Shown here: positions 30,533 to 39,910 of the stretch, piece by piece | Layout: each line of letters begins with the position of its first letter | Numbering within the stretch: the first letter of the stretch is position 1 | Origin: Ruminococcaceae bacterium AM07-15 | GTDB taxonomy: Bacteria > Bacillota > Clostridia > Oscillospirales > Butyricicoccaceae | Direction: 5' to 3' | Length of the DNA stretch: 64,000 nt | NCBI GenBank assembly: GCA_003477405.1 | Contig: QUDE01000010.1 | Coordinates: forward strand, 1 to 64,000 | The notes under the pieces: model-generated | Told to the model about the DNA's origin: nothing | Seen by the model: the letters and a program-made list of their open reading frames with translations, nothing else | The model's database searches: none | Made by a program: the position numbers and the translations under genes

Positions 30533-32605
30533 ATGGCCTACACAACTGAAAAAATCAGGAATATCTGCCTGCTGGGACACGGCGGGGATGGCAAAACCTC
30601 CTTGGTGGAGAGCCTGTTGTATATGACCGGGAACACCGACCGTCTGGGCAAGATCGCCGATGGCACCACGGTGTGCGATTACGACCCGGAAGAGATAAAG
30701 CGGAAGATCTCCATTCAGACCACACTGGTCACTCTGGAGACCCAGGGCTATAAACTGAACATTCTGGACACCCCGGGCTATTTCGACTTTGCCGGAGAAG
30801 TGGCCCAGGCCCTTCGCGTGGCCGGCTGCGGCCTGATCGTGGTTTCCGCCAAGGACGGCGTCAATGTGGGCACCGAAAAAGCCTGGCGCATGGTTCGCGG
30901 CAAGAAGCTGCCCAGCTTCTTCTATGTGTCCAAGATCGACGAGGAAAACGCCAACTTCGACAATGTGTACGAGAACCTGCGCGGCCAGTTCGGCAACAGC
31001 GTCGCTCCTTTTGTGTTCCCCTTCTTTGAAGAGGGCAACCGTCCCGCAGGCGTTATCAATATCGTTACCCGCAAGGCCTATAAAGCGGAAAACGGCAAGA
31101 TCGTGGAAGTCCAGCTGCCCAAGGAAAAGATGGACAAAGTGGACCGTCTCCGCGATTCCCTGGTGGAAAGCGTTGCCACAAACTCCGAAGAGATGATGGA
31201 AAAATACTTCGCCGGTGAAGAATTCACCGAGGAAGAGCTGATCCACGGCCTGCATCAGGGCGTGCTGGAAGGCGCCATCACCCCGGTGTGCTGCGGCAGT
31301 GCGTTCACCGGCGTGGGCTCTTTGCAGCTGATCAAGACCCTGATCGACTACGCTCCCATCCCCTATGAGGGCCTGGCCGAGCACGGCGTGGACGAAAACG
31401 GCGAAGAGACCGAAGTGAAGTTCGACGAAAACGGCAAGCCTCTGGCCATCGTCTTTAAGACCATTGCCGACCAGTATGGCCGCTTCTCCTTCTTCAAAGT
31501 GGTCTCCGGCAAGATCACAGCCGATATGCAGCTGAAGAACCAGCGCACCGGCACCATGGAAAAGATGGGCCATATCTATACCGTCAACGGCAAGAAGAAT
31601 ACCGAAGTGAAGGAAGTCTGCTGCGGCGATTTCGCGGCGGTTTCCAAACTGGTTGACACCAAGACCGGCGATACCCTGGCCGATCCTTCGGTGAATGTCA
31701 CACTGGACGGCATTGATTTTGCCGAACCCTGCTATTCTCAGGCCATCACCCCCAAGGTGAAGGGCACCGAAGATAAGCTGGCCGCTGGCCTGAACAAGCT
31801 GCGGGACGAAGACCCGGCCTTTATTGTGCAGAACAACACCGAGACCCATCAGATGGTCATTTCCGGCGCCGGCGATATCCATCTGGATGTGATCTGCTCC
31901 AAGCTGAAGAGCAAGTTCGGCGTGGAAGTGGACCTCCAGGACCCCAAGGTGCCTTATCGTGAGAAGATCCGCAAGTCTGTGAGCGTGGAAGGCAAGCATA
32001 AGAAACAGTCCGGCGGCCATGGACAGTATGGTCATGTCAAGATGACCTTTGAGCCTTATGCCGAGGGCGATTACCTCTTTGAAGAGCGCACCTTCGGCGG
32101 CAGCGTGCCGAAGAACTTCCATCCCGCTGTGGATAAGGGCATCAAGGAAGCCATGGAGCACGGCGTTCTGGCCGGATATCCCCTGGTGGGACTCCATGCC
32201 ATCCTCACCGATGGTTCCTACCACGATGTGGACAGCAACGAGCTTTCCTTTAAGATGGCGGCCCGCCTGGCTTACAAGGCCGGTATTCCCCAGGCCAATC
32301 CCTGCATCCTGGAGCCTATGGGCATGATGAAGGTCTATGTGCCCGACAGCTGCATGGGCGATGTAATCGGCGATCTGAACAAGCGCCGGGGCCGTATCCT
32401 GGGCATGAACCCCACCGAAGGCGGCGAGCAGGAAGTGGTGGCCGAAGTGCCTATGGCGGAAGTCGGCTCCTATGCCATTACCCTCCGCTCCATCACCCAG
32501 GGCCGCGGCTGGTTTACTTACAAGTTTGAGCGTTACGAGGAAGCTCCTCCTGCGGTACAGCAGAAGGTCATCGAAGAAAGCAAGTTCGTGGATACCGAAG
32601 AATAA
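30533..32605 (+). CDS. Elongation factor G-like GTPase (EF-G-2 type paralogue)
   Basis: The 690-residue protein has the five EF-G domains. GTPase motifs are GHGGDGKTS (P-loop), DTPGYFDF (G3) and SKID (G4, in place of NKID). The switch I region reads KRKISIQTTL instead of the ERGITI stretch of canonical EF-G, and the C-terminal part has the HKKQSGGHGQYG and GSYHDVDSNELSF motifs. This pattern is that of the EF-G-2 branch (as in Thermus), a paralogue present in addition to the str-operon EF-G; it binds ribosomes but its role is poorly known. It is not beside rpsL/rpsG here, which supports the paralogue call. AAAGGAGAG precedes the ATG. Single gene with strong promoter and terminator. Confidence 0.9.
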   Translation: MAYTTEKIRNICLLGHGGDGKTSLVESLLYMTGNTDRLGKIADGTTVCDYDPEEIKRKISIQTTLVTLETQGYKLNILDTPGYFDFAGEVAQALRVAGCGLIVVSAKDGVNVGTEKAWRMVRGKKLPSFFYVSKIDEENANFDNVYENLRGQFGNSVAPFVFPFFEEGNRPAGVINIVTRKAYKAENGKIVEVQLPKEKMDKVDRLRDSLVESVATNSEEMMEKYFAGEEFTEEELIHGLHQGVLEGAITPVCCGSAFTGVGSLQLIKTLIDYAPIPYEGLAEHGVDENGEETEVKFDENGKPLAIVFKTIADQYGRFSFFKVVSGKITADMQLKNQRTGTMEKMGHIYTVNGKKNTEVKEVCCGDFAAVSKLVDTKTGDTLADPSVNVTLDGIDFAEPCYSQAITPKVKGTEDKLAAGLNKLRDEDPAFIVQNNTETHQMVISGAGDIHLDVICSKLKSKFGVEVDLQDPKVPYREKIRKSVSVEGKHKKQSGGHGQYGHVKMTFEPYAEGDYLFEERTFGGSVPKNFHPAVDKGIKEAMEHGVLAGYPLVGLHAILTDGSYHDVDSNELSFKMAARLAYKAGIPQANPCILEPMGMMKVYVPDSCMGDVIGDLNKRRGRILGMNPTEGGEQEVVAEVPMAEVGSYAITLRSITQGRGWFTYKFERYEEAPPAVQQKVIEESKFVDTEE

Positions 32606-32632
32606 GTTCGGGCAAGTATCATACGGTGAAAA

Positions 32633-32664
32633 AAGGGGCCGGGAGAAAATTCTCCCGGCCCCTT
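32633..32664 (+). terminator. Terminator of the EF-G paralogue
   Basis: AAGGGGCCGGGAGAA/TTCTCCCGGCCCCTT, a 15-bp perfect stem with a two-base loop. Confidence 0.88.
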
Positions 32665-32691
32665 CTTGTGTCTGTTCGATCAGGCAAAAAG

Positions 32692-32722
32692 AAAGCCCGG
32701 AAGCACATGGCTTCCGGGCTTT
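32692..32722 (-). terminator. Terminator of aspA
   Basis: AAAGCCCGGAAG/CTTCCGGGCTTT, 12-bp stem with a 7-nt loop, lies 22 bases past the aspA stop codon. Confidence 0.85.
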
Positions 32723-32743
32723 GATAGCTTTTGCAGCGGTTAC

Positions 32744-34177
32744 TTACTTGTTCTGGTGCTTCTTTGTGAACTGCTCCAGCTCTTCCCGCTCCTTCTCGGA
32801 GAAGGTCAGCTTGAAGGGGTTGAGGATCTCATCCACTTCGTCGGCGGAGACGATGCCCTTCTGAACCACCAGCTTACGCACAGGCACGCCGGTCTTCAGG
32901 GATTCCTTGGCGATCTCGCTGGCCCGCTTGTAGCCGATGAAGGGGCAGAGGGCGGTGATCATGCCCACGCTGTGCTCCAGCAGCTCCAGGCAGTGCTCCT
33001 TGTTGGCAGTGATGCCCAGGATGCAGTTATCAATCAGGGTGCGCACGCCGCCGGTGAGGGTCTCGATGGACTCGAACAGGTTGTAGAACAGCACGGGCTC
33101 GAAGGCGTTCAGCTCCAGCTGACCGGCTTCGGCAGCCATGGTGATGCACATATCGTTGCCGATGATGTTGAAGGCCACCTGGCTCATCACTTCGGGGATA
33201 ACAGGGTTGACCTTGCCCGGCATGATGGAAGAGCCGTTCTGCTTGGGAGGCAGGTTGATTTCAGCCAGGCCAGTACGGGGGCCGCTGGACATCAGCCGCA
33301 GGTCGTTGGACATCTTGGACAGGGTGACGGCGCAGGTTTTGATGATGCCGGACACATTCACAAAGCCGTCCAGGTTCTGGGTGCCGTCGATCAGGTCTTC
33401 GGACTGGATCAGGGGGAACTTGGTCACTTCACGCAGATCGTCCACAATGTGATCCAGGTAGTCGGCGGAAACATTGATGGCGGTGCCGATGGCAGTGGCG
33501 CCCATGTTCACAACGCACATATCCTTGGAAGCCTTGTGCAGACGCTTGATGTCGCGCTGGATGGCGCTGGCATAGGCGTGGAAGGACTGGCCCAGACGGA
33601 TGGGCACGGCATCCTGCAGCTGGGTGCGGCCCATCTTGACCACATCGTCAAATTCCTTGGCCTTGATCTCCAGAGCCTCATACAGACGGTTCAGCTGATG
33701 GAGAGCACCGGGCAGCAGAGCCAGGATGGCCAGCTTGCCGGCGGTGGGATACACATCGTTGGTGGACTGAGCCATGTTCACATGGTCATTGGGATGGACG
33801 ATGGAATAATCGCCCTTCTGGCCGCCCAGGATCTCGATGGCCCGGTTGGCAATGACCTCGTTGGCGTTCATATTGGCAGAGGTGCCGGCGCCGCCCTGGA
33901 TGGCGTCGACGATGAACTGGTCATGGAGCTTGCCGTTGATGACTTCGTCGCTGGCGGCGATGATGGCGTCGGCGATCTTGGCATCCAGAGTGCCGGCATG
34001 CTTGTTGGCCATGGCAGAGGCCTTCTTGATCTGAGCCAGGCTGACGATCAGCAGCTCATGCATGGGATGGCCGGTGATGGGGAAGTTCTGATGGCCGCGC
34101 AGGGACTGGACGCCATAGTAAGCGTCAACAGGCACTTCCAGGGTACCGATGGAATCGGCTTCGACTCTTGTGTTCAT
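32744..34177 (-). CDS. aspA: Aspartate ammonia-lyase
   Basis: The 477-residue enzyme splits aspartate to fumarate and ammonia. The fumarase/aspartase superfamily signature GSSIMPGKVNP is perfect, and the N-terminal EADSIGTLEVPVDAYYGVQS and the GRTQLQDAVP motif are typical of aspartase. The start at 34177 is chosen because TGAGGG lies 9 nt before that ATG; the longer frame to 34243 runs through the promoter region. It is divergent from an Lrp/AsnC regulator that may control it. Its product fumarate is the substrate of the fumarase subunit at 50.4 kb, which suggests anaerobic aspartate use with fumarate as intermediate. Confidence 0.95.
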   Translation of the reverse strand: MNTRVEADSIGTLEVPVDAYYGVQSLRGHQNFPITGHPMHELLIVSLAQIKKASAMANKHAGTLDAKIADAIIAASDEVINGKLHDQFIVDAIQGGAGTSANMNANEVIANRAIEILGGQKGDYSIVHPNDHVNMAQSTNDVYPTAGKLAILALLPGALHQLNRLYEALEIKAKEFDDVVKMGRTQLQDAVPIRLGQSFHAYASAIQRDIKRLHKASKDMCVVNMGATAIGTAINVSADYLDHIVDDLREVTKFPLIQSEDLIDGTQNLDGFVNVSGIIKTCAVTLSKMSNDLRLMSSGPRTGLAEINLPPKQNGSSIMPGKVNPVIPEVMSQVAFNIIGNDMCITMAAEAGQLELNAFEPVLFYNLFESIETLTGGVRTLIDNCILGITANKEHCLELLEHSVGMITALCPFIGYKRASEIAKESLKTGVPVRKLVVQKGIVSADEVDEILNPFKLTFSEKEREELEQFTKKHQNK

Positions 34178-34313
34178 AAAAAAGACCCTCACTTTATTCA
34201 TTGGCCGCCGGAGCGGCTTTTCTTTTCGGGCACAAGGATACACGATTTGCCCCCCGGGGTAAAGGGGGGGAAGAAAATACGGAAGAAATCGAAAAAATTA
34301 GCCCCTGGGCTTC

Positions 34314-34370
34314 ATTTTGCAAAGCAAAACAAAAATGAGACTTTATTTTATTAGGCGAAACTGATATACT
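34314..34370 (+). promoter_or_regulatory. Regulatory region between aspA and the Lrp-type gene
   Basis: TTTTGC-AAA-GCAAAA (34314-34328) is a perfect inverted repeat, and TATACT (34365-34370) is a -10 for the Lrp-type gene with a weak TTTATT 17 bp before it. The repeat may be an operator for the adjacent regulator. The rest of the 242-base gap is a G/C-run-rich stretch with nothing else clear. Confidence 0.4.
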
Positions 34371-34419
34371 GTTGCAAAAGGGAAGGACTTTCCCAAACCA
34401 TAGGCAACGGGAGCGAGTT

Positions 34420-34854
34420 ATGGACGCTATCGATAAAAAAATCTTATCTCTTTTGGGGCAGAATGCCCGGATTCCTTTGAAGAAGATTGCCGAGCAGGTG
34501 TTTTTGTCGCCGCCGGCCGTTTCGGCCCGCATCGAGCGGATGGAAAGCAGCGGCATCATCACCGGCTACCGGGTCACCGTGGCCCAGGAAAAGCTGGGCT
34601 ATCACATCACCGCATTTGTCAATGTGGTGCTGCCGCCGGAGCGGCAGGAGGATTTTTATGCCTGTGTCCGTTCCTGCCCGGGCGTGGTGGAGTGTTACCA
34701 TGTGGCAGGGGCTTTTTCCATGCTGCTCAAAGTTTGTTTTCCCGACACCCAGCAGCTGGATGCTTTTGTGGCCAGGGTGCAGAAGTTTGGCAAGACCCAG
34801 ACCCAGATCGTCTTTTCTGAGGTGATGGGGCACCGGGAACCGGGGCTGGAGTAG
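34420..34854 (+). CDS. Lrp/AsnC family transcriptional regulator
   Basis: The 144-residue protein has an N-terminal winged helix-turn-helix (MDAIDKKILSLLGQNARIP..., recognition helix SPPAVSARIERMESSGII) and a C-terminal RAM/AsnC ligand domain (about 65-140, with VVECYHVAGAFSMLLKV). These proteins sense amino acids and form octamers on DNA. It is transcribed divergently from aspA, so the natural guess is that it controls aspA in response to an amino acid such as aspartate or asparagine. GGGAGCG lies before the ATG at 34420. Confidence 0.9.
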   Translation: MDAIDKKILSLLGQNARIPLKKIAEQVFLSPPAVSARIERMESSGIITGYRVTVAQEKLGYHITAFVNVVLPPERQEDFYACVRSCPGVVECYHVAGAFSMLLKVCFPDTQQLDAFVARVQKFGKTQTQIVFSEVMGHREPGLE

Positions 34855-34900
34855 AAAGAGGACAAACCGGCTTCCCAGAGGATGAAGTGTGAAAAACCAG

Positions 34901-34931
34901 GCGGCGCGGCATTCCGCGCCGCAATTTTTTC
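34901..34931 (+). terminator. Terminator of the Lrp-type gene
   Basis: GCGGCGCGG/CCGCGCCGC with CATT loop and a T-run. A second hairpin with AAGCCGG/CCGGC pairing and a T6 tail follows at 34942-34977. Confidence 0.88.
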
Positions 34932-34999
34932 TTTTGTAAGGAAAAAGCCGGTTTTTACCGGCGAAAACCGGTTTTTTACATGATTTTGCCATGGATATG

Positions 35000-35028
35000 T
35001 TGTAAGCAGCATCTAAAATTGTTATAAT
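35000..35028 (+). promoter_or_regulatory. Promoter of the recJ operon
   Basis: TTGTAA (35000-35005) and TATAAT (35023-35028) are 17 bp apart; GGGGGAG precedes the recJ start. Confidence 0.8.
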
Positions 35029-35062
35029 ATTCTTTAATAAAAATTCAAAAGGGGGAGCGGCT

Positions 35063-37147
35063 ATGAGAAGAAAACAATGGAATATCGCCCCGCCCTGCCC
35101 GGAGGAGGCCCGGCGCCTGGAAACGCAGTTGGGGCTTTCTCATCTGGCAGCTCAGGTGTTGGCTGCCCGGGGACTTTGTGGAGAGGATGCTGCCCGGTTT
35201 CTGGACTCTTCTCTGGATCGGTTGGGAGATCCGTTTTTGCTGCCTGATATGGATAAGGCCGTGGCCGCTTTGGAGGAAGCCATCGGGCGGGGAGAGAAAA
35301 TCGCGGTTTATGGGGACTACGATGTGGACGGCGTCACCGCCACCGCCATTCTGATCCGGCACCTTCGCTCCCGGGGAGCGGAGTGTCAGTATTATATCCC
35401 CGATCGGATGAACGAGGGCTACGGCCTGAACACCGGGGCCATCCGCAAATTGGCGGAGGATGGCTGCCGCCTGATGGTGACGGTGGACTCGGGCATCACC
35501 GCCGTGGAGGAAACCCTTCTGGCCCAGAGCCTGGGGATGGGAGTGGTCATCACCGACCATCACGAATGCAAAGAGGTTTTGCCGGAGGCGCTGGCCGTGG
35601 TCAATCCCCGGCGCAGCGATTCCCCTTATCCTTTCCGGGAGCTGGCCGGCGTGGGCGTGGCTTTCAAGCTGATCTGCGCCATGGAAAAGGGCCGTCCTTT
35701 GGAAGAGATGATGAAGCAATACGCCGATCTGGTGGCGGTGGGAACGGTGGCCGATGTGATGCCCCTGGTGGGAGAAAACCGGAGCATCGTCCATTGGGGC
35801 CTGCAATATCTGCAAAACACCAAAAACCCTGGCCTGCGCGCCCTGATGCAGAAATTGGGGGTGGAGGACAAGGGAGTCACCGCCGGGGCCATCAGCTTCA
35901 CCATGGCTCCCCGGATCAATGCCGCCGGAAGGATGGGCGGGGCGGACAAGGCGGTGGAGCTGTTTTTGACCGATTCCTGCCAGTTGGCCGGGGAGTTGGC
36001 CGGGGAGCTGTGCCAGCTGAACCGGCAGCGGCAGCAGGAGGAAAACCAGATCTTCCAGGAGATCCTGGGGCGGCTTTCCAGCCAGTTTGACCCGCAGCGG
36101 GACAAGTCCATCGTTTTGTGGGGCGAAAACTGGCACAATGGCGTGGTGGGCATTGTGGCCTCCCGCCTGGCCGACCGGTACGGCGTGCCCGCCATCCTGA
36201 TTTCTCTGGATGGGGATACCGGCAAGGGCTCCGGGCGCAGCGTTCCCGGTTTCCATCTCTATGGAGGGCTGGAGGAGTGCGGCGACCTGCTGGAAAAATA
36301 CGGCGGCCATGAGCTGGCCGTGGGACTGACGGTACAGCGCACCCATCTGGAGGAGTTCAAAAGCCGGTTTGAGGCCTACGCCGCCCGGCAGATGGAACAA
36401 AATCAGGTGCAGCCTGTTCTGCCGGTGGACTGTCTGGTGGAGCCGGGGGATCTGACGATTCCAGCGGTGGAATCCCTGGAAGTGCTGGAGCCTTTCGGCA
36501 TGGGCAATCCCCAGCCCATGTTCTGTATGCGGGGGCTGACCATTGAGGAGATCACCCCCATCAGCCAGGACCGGCATACCAAGCTTCAGCTGGGCCGGGA
36601 CGGAAAGAGCTTCTGCGCCTTTTTGTTCGGCATGGGCAGCGCCAACTGTCCCTTTGTCTGTGGGGATCAGGTGGACGGCGCCTTTTCGGTGGAGATCAAC
36701 CGGTACCGGGGACGGGAGAGTGTGCAGCTGGTGCTGCGGGATCTCCTTTGGTCCGGGGAAGAGGACCGGGCCGACCGGGATTTCTGGGAGGTTTATCAGG
36801 CATTCCAGGATGGGGGAGCACTGGAGCCGCGGCAGGCGCTGGGGCTGATCCCCACCCGTCAGGATCTGGTGGCAGTGTTCCGCCATGTGAAGGCCCACGC
36901 CGGGGAGCAGGGATTGAGCTGCTCTCCCCGCACATTGTACCGTCAGGTGCGTTATGAGGCTTGCCGGGGGATGAATTTGGGCAAGCTGCTCATCTGTCTG
37001 GATGTGTTCCAGGAATTTGACATTTTCTCCTGCACCCGTGGAGATGAACAGGTGGACATCCGGGTGCTGGAGCGCAAGGACAAAGCCGATATCAACGGCT
37101 CCCGTATACTGAAACGGCTGGCCGAGGCCAGCAAATCCCAGGGATAG
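35063..37147 (+). CDS. recJ: Single-stranded-DNA-specific exonuclease RecJ
   Basis: The 694-residue protein has the DHH phosphoesterase core (GDYDVDGVTATAIL, DSGITA, TDHHE), a DHHA1 domain with the nucleic-acid-binding GGHELAVGLTV segment (about 400-460), and the RecJ OB domain, with a Firmicute-type C-terminal extension. RecJ is a 5'-3' exonuclease on single-stranded DNA in recombination and mismatch repair. It heads a run of five closely spaced genes (recJ, rsh, dtd, MBL protein, hemZ), an order common in Clostridia. Confidence 0.95.
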   Translation: MRRKQWNIAPPCPEEARRLETQLGLSHLAAQVLAARGLCGEDAARFLDSSLDRLGDPFLLPDMDKAVAALEEAIGRGEKIAVYGDYDVDGVTATAILIRHLRSRGAECQYYIPDRMNEGYGLNTGAIRKLAEDGCRLMVTVDSGITAVEETLLAQSLGMGVVITDHHECKEVLPEALAVVNPRRSDSPYPFRELAGVGVAFKLICAMEKGRPLEEMMKQYADLVAVGTVADVMPLVGENRSIVHWGLQYLQNTKNPGLRALMQKLGVEDKGVTAGAISFTMAPRINAAGRMGGADKAVELFLTDSCQLAGELAGELCQLNRQRQQEENQIFQEILGRLSSQFDPQRDKSIVLWGENWHNGVVGIVASRLADRYGVPAILISLDGDTGKGSGRSVPGFHLYGGLEECGDLLEKYGGHELAVGLTVQRTHLEEFKSRFEAYAARQMEQNQVQPVLPVDCLVEPGDLTIPAVESLEVLEPFGMGNPQPMFCMRGLTIEEITPISQDRHTKLQLGRDGKSFCAFLFGMGSANCPFVCGDQVDGAFSVEINRYRGRESVQLVLRDLLWSGEEDRADRDFWEVYQAFQDGGALEPRQALGLIPTRQDLVAVFRHVKAHAGEQGLSCSPRTLYRQVRYEACRGMNLGKLLICLDVFQEFDIFSCTRGDEQVDIRVLERKDKADINGSRILKRLAEASKSQG

Positions 37148-37163
37148 AGCAGGTGGTTGCAAT

Positions 37164-39413
37164 ATGAGTGAAATGGATCGGAACAACGGGGGCTTTGCCC
37201 CGTTTCAAAGCGAACTGGAAGGCGGCCAGGAGCCGCTGGGCCAGGTGGATTATAGCTTGGAGACCCTGCTGAAAAAGGTGAAGGAGCACTCGCCCCTTTC
37301 CGATATGGAGAAGATCACAAAGGCCTATCATTTTTCCGAAAAGGCCCACGAGGGGCAGAAGCGCCGCAGCGGCGAGCCCTATTTCATCCATCCGGTGACC
37401 GTGGCGGGCATTCTGGCCGAGCTGGGCATGGACACCGATTCCATCGTGGCCGGTCTGCTCCATGACTGTCTGGAGGACACCAGCGCCACATACACCACGC
37501 TGGAAAAGGAGTTCGGCCGCTCGGTGGCCGATCTGGTCAACGGCGTCACCCGCCTGGGCAAGATCGTTTACAGCAGCAAGGAAGAGGCCCAGATGGAGGA
37601 CCTGCGGAAGATGTTCATCGCCATGGCCCGGGACATTCGGGTCATCATCATCAAGCTGGCCGACCGCCTCCACAACGCCCGCACATTCCAATATCTTCCC
37701 GAGCAGAAGCAGCGGGACAAGGCGCTGGAGACCATGGAGATCTATGCCCCTCTGGCCCACCGTCTGGGCATCCAGAACATCAAGTGGGAACTGGAGGACA
37801 TCTCCATCAAGTACCTGGACCCGGTGGGCTACGGGGAGATCATGAGCCAGATGGCCGACAAGGGCCAGCAGTATGAGGACTTCCTCCAAGGGGTGAAAAA
37901 GCGCATCAGCGAAAAATTGCTGAGCATGGGCATCCCCTGTGAGATGAAGGCCCGGGTCAAGCATGTGTACAGCATTTACCGGAAGATGTACACCCAGAAT
38001 CTGAATCTTTCGGAAATTTACGATATCTGCGCCGTTCGGGTCATTGTGGAAGAGCTGGCCGACTGCTATAATGTGCTGGGGTTCATCCACGACCTGTACC
38101 GTCCGGTGCCGGGTCGCTTCAAGGATTATATCAGCACCCCCAAACCCAATGGCTACCAGTCACTGCACACCGTGGTCATCGGCCGGGAAGGCATCCCCTT
38201 TGAGGTGCAGATCCGCACCCGGGAGATGGACCGCACGGCGGAATACGGCGTGGCCGCCCACTGGAAATACAAAGATGGGCTGAAGGGCAAACAGAACGAA
38301 GAGACCTTTGCCTGGATCCGTCAGCTGCTGGAATCCCAGCAGGACACTCAGGCCGAGGACTTTATCCAGAACATCAAGGTGGATCTGTTCAGTGACGAGG
38401 TCTTTGTTTTTACCCCCAAGGGGGATGTGATCAATCTGCCGGCCGGGGCTACGCCCATCGACTTTGCCTATGCCATCCATTCGGCGGTGGGCAACCGGAT
38501 GGTGGGAGCCAAGGTCAATGGCCGGCTGGTGCCTATCGACTACGAGCTGAAAAACGGAGAGATCGTGGAAGCGGTTACCTCCAAGGAGACCGCCGGTCCC
38601 AAGCGGGACTGGCTCCAGATCGCCAAAACCGCCGAGGCCCGCAACAAGATCAAGCAGTGGTTCAAAAAAGAGCGGCGGGAAGAGAACATCCAGCAGGGCC
38701 AGGCCGCGCTGGACCGGGAGCTGAAACTGACCCTGCTCTACAACGATTTCCAGCGGGAAGAAGTGTACGGCCCGGTGCTTCGCCGGTTCAATTTTGCCGC
38801 AAAGGACGACCTTTATGCCAGCATCGGCTATGGCGGCGTCAGCTGCGCCAAGATCCTCACCAAGGTGCAGGAAGAAGTGGAGCGCATCAACCGGCAGAAA
38901 AACAAGAACGACCCCAACAAGATGCCTTTGCAGCGGAAGCGGGCCACCAGCGACAGCGGCGTTATTGTGGAAGGGGTGGACAACTGCCTGGTGAAGTTCT
39001 CCAAGTGCTGTACTCCCATTCCCGGCGACAACATCGTGGGCTTTGTCACCCGGGGCTATGGTGTGTCCATTCACCGCACCGAGTGCCGCAATGTGGCCAA
39101 GGGCATGGAGAACACCGAGGAATATGGCCGCTGGGTGCGGGTGTCCTGGGACCCCTATACCAAGTTCAAATTCAGCACCGGTATCCAGATCCGGGCCAAG
39201 GCCCGGGTGGGTATTCTGGCGGACATTCTCCAGGTGTGCAGCGTGATGAAGATCAATGTCACCGAGATGAATGTGCGGGACAGCCAGGGCCAGGGCAATT
39301 ATTTCTGCACCCTGGAGGTCTCTGACCGGGAGCAGCTGGAAAATATTATGAATCGAATCCGCAAGGTCAGCGGCGTCATCGAAGTGACCCGCACCATGGC
39401 GGAGAAAAACTGA
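37164..39413 (+). CDS. rsh: RelA/SpoT homologue, bifunctional (p)ppGpp synthetase/hydrolase
   Basis: The 749-residue protein makes and degrades the alarmone (p)ppGpp. Domains in order: HD hydrolase (HD100-101 and ED104-105 in LLHDCLEDT), synthetase (VKHVYSIYRKM; STPKPNGYQSLHT), TGS (about 395-455, VFTPKGDVINLPAGATPIDFAY), helical region with a CCTPIPGD motif, and ACT (last 75 residues). Intact HD motifs indicate hydrolase activity, so this is the Rel type of Firmicutes. It begins 17 bases after recJ and is followed by dtd as in Bacillus. Confidence 0.96.
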   Translation: MSEMDRNNGGFAPFQSELEGGQEPLGQVDYSLETLLKKVKEHSPLSDMEKITKAYHFSEKAHEGQKRRSGEPYFIHPVTVAGILAELGMDTDSIVAGLLHDCLEDTSATYTTLEKEFGRSVADLVNGVTRLGKIVYSSKEEAQMEDLRKMFIAMARDIRVIIIKLADRLHNARTFQYLPEQKQRDKALETMEIYAPLAHRLGIQNIKWELEDISIKYLDPVGYGEIMSQMADKGQQYEDFLQGVKKRISEKLLSMGIPCEMKARVKHVYSIYRKMYTQNLNLSEIYDICAVRVIVEELADCYNVLGFIHDLYRPVPGRFKDYISTPKPNGYQSLHTVVIGREGIPFEVQIRTREMDRTAEYGVAAHWKYKDGLKGKQNEETFAWIRQLLESQQDTQAEDFIQNIKVDLFSDEVFVFTPKGDVINLPAGATPIDFAYAIHSAVGNRMVGAKVNGRLVPIDYELKNGEIVEAVTSKETAGPKRDWLQIAKTAEARNKIKQWFKKERREENIQQGQAALDRELKLTLLYNDFQREEVYGPVLRRFNFAAKDDLYASIGYGGVSCAKILTKVQEEVERINRQKNKNDPNKMPLQRKRATSDSGVIVEGVDNCLVKFSKCCTPIPGDNIVGFVTRGYGVSIHRTECRNVAKGMENTEEYGRWVRVSWDPYTKFKFSTGIQIRAKARVGILADILQVCSVMKINVTEMNVRDSQGQGNYFCTLEVSDREQLENIMNRIRKVSGVIEVTRTMAEKN

Positions 39414-39435
39414 GCATAGAACAGAGGAGGAAACC

Positions 39436-39894
39436 ATGCGAGCGGTTGTTATCCGAACAAGCGGAGCCAGTTTGCGGGTGAACGGGCAGGATCATGCCCG
39501 CATCGGCCGGGGACTGGTGGTACTTCTGGGCGTGACCCAGACAGACGGAGAGAAGGAAGCCACATATCTTGCGGAAAAATGCGCCGGATTACGGATTTTT
39601 GAGGATGAAAATGGAAAGCTCAACCTGTCGCTGAAAGATGTGGGCGGGCAGATGTTGGTGGTGTCCAACTTCACTCTTTATGCCGATTGTTCCCACGGCA
39701 GAAGACCGGATTTCCTGGCGGCGGCCAAGCCTTCTCAGTCGGAGCCGCTGTATGAGTTTTTCCTCCAGGAGCTGCGGCGGCTGGAGGTGCCTTTGGAAAG
39801 CGGTGTCTTTGGTGCCGATATGCAGATCGACCATGTGAACGACGGGCCGGTGACCATCATCATGGACACCGACCAGATGATGAAGAAAAAATAA
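39436..39894 (+). CDS. dtd: D-aminoacyl-tRNA deacylase
   Basis: The 152-residue enzyme removes D-amino acids (and glycine) wrongly attached to tRNA. The first signature reads SNFTLYAD where most have SQFTLYAD, and the second reads NDGPVTI in place of the usual NxGPVT; the GRRPDF segment is present. GAGGAGG lies before the ATG. It sits directly after the rel gene, the normal order in Firmicutes. Confidence 0.95.
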   Translation: MRAVVIRTSGASLRVNGQDHARIGRGLVVLLGVTQTDGEKEATYLAEKCAGLRIFEDENGKLNLSLKDVGGQMLVVSNFTLYADCSHGRRPDFLAAAKPSQSEPLYEFFLQELRRLEVPLESGVFGADMQIDHVNDGPVTIIMDTDQMMKKK

Positions 39895-39910
39895 GAGGGA
39901 GGGGATACCC

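Noticed and set aside
35045..37186. 713-codon minus-strand frame opposite recJ, and similar long frames opposite rsh, the EF-G paralogue and hemZ
   Set aside because: All mirror GC-rich codon usage; products are His/Gln/Leu-rich without domains, while the plus frames are clear enzymes.
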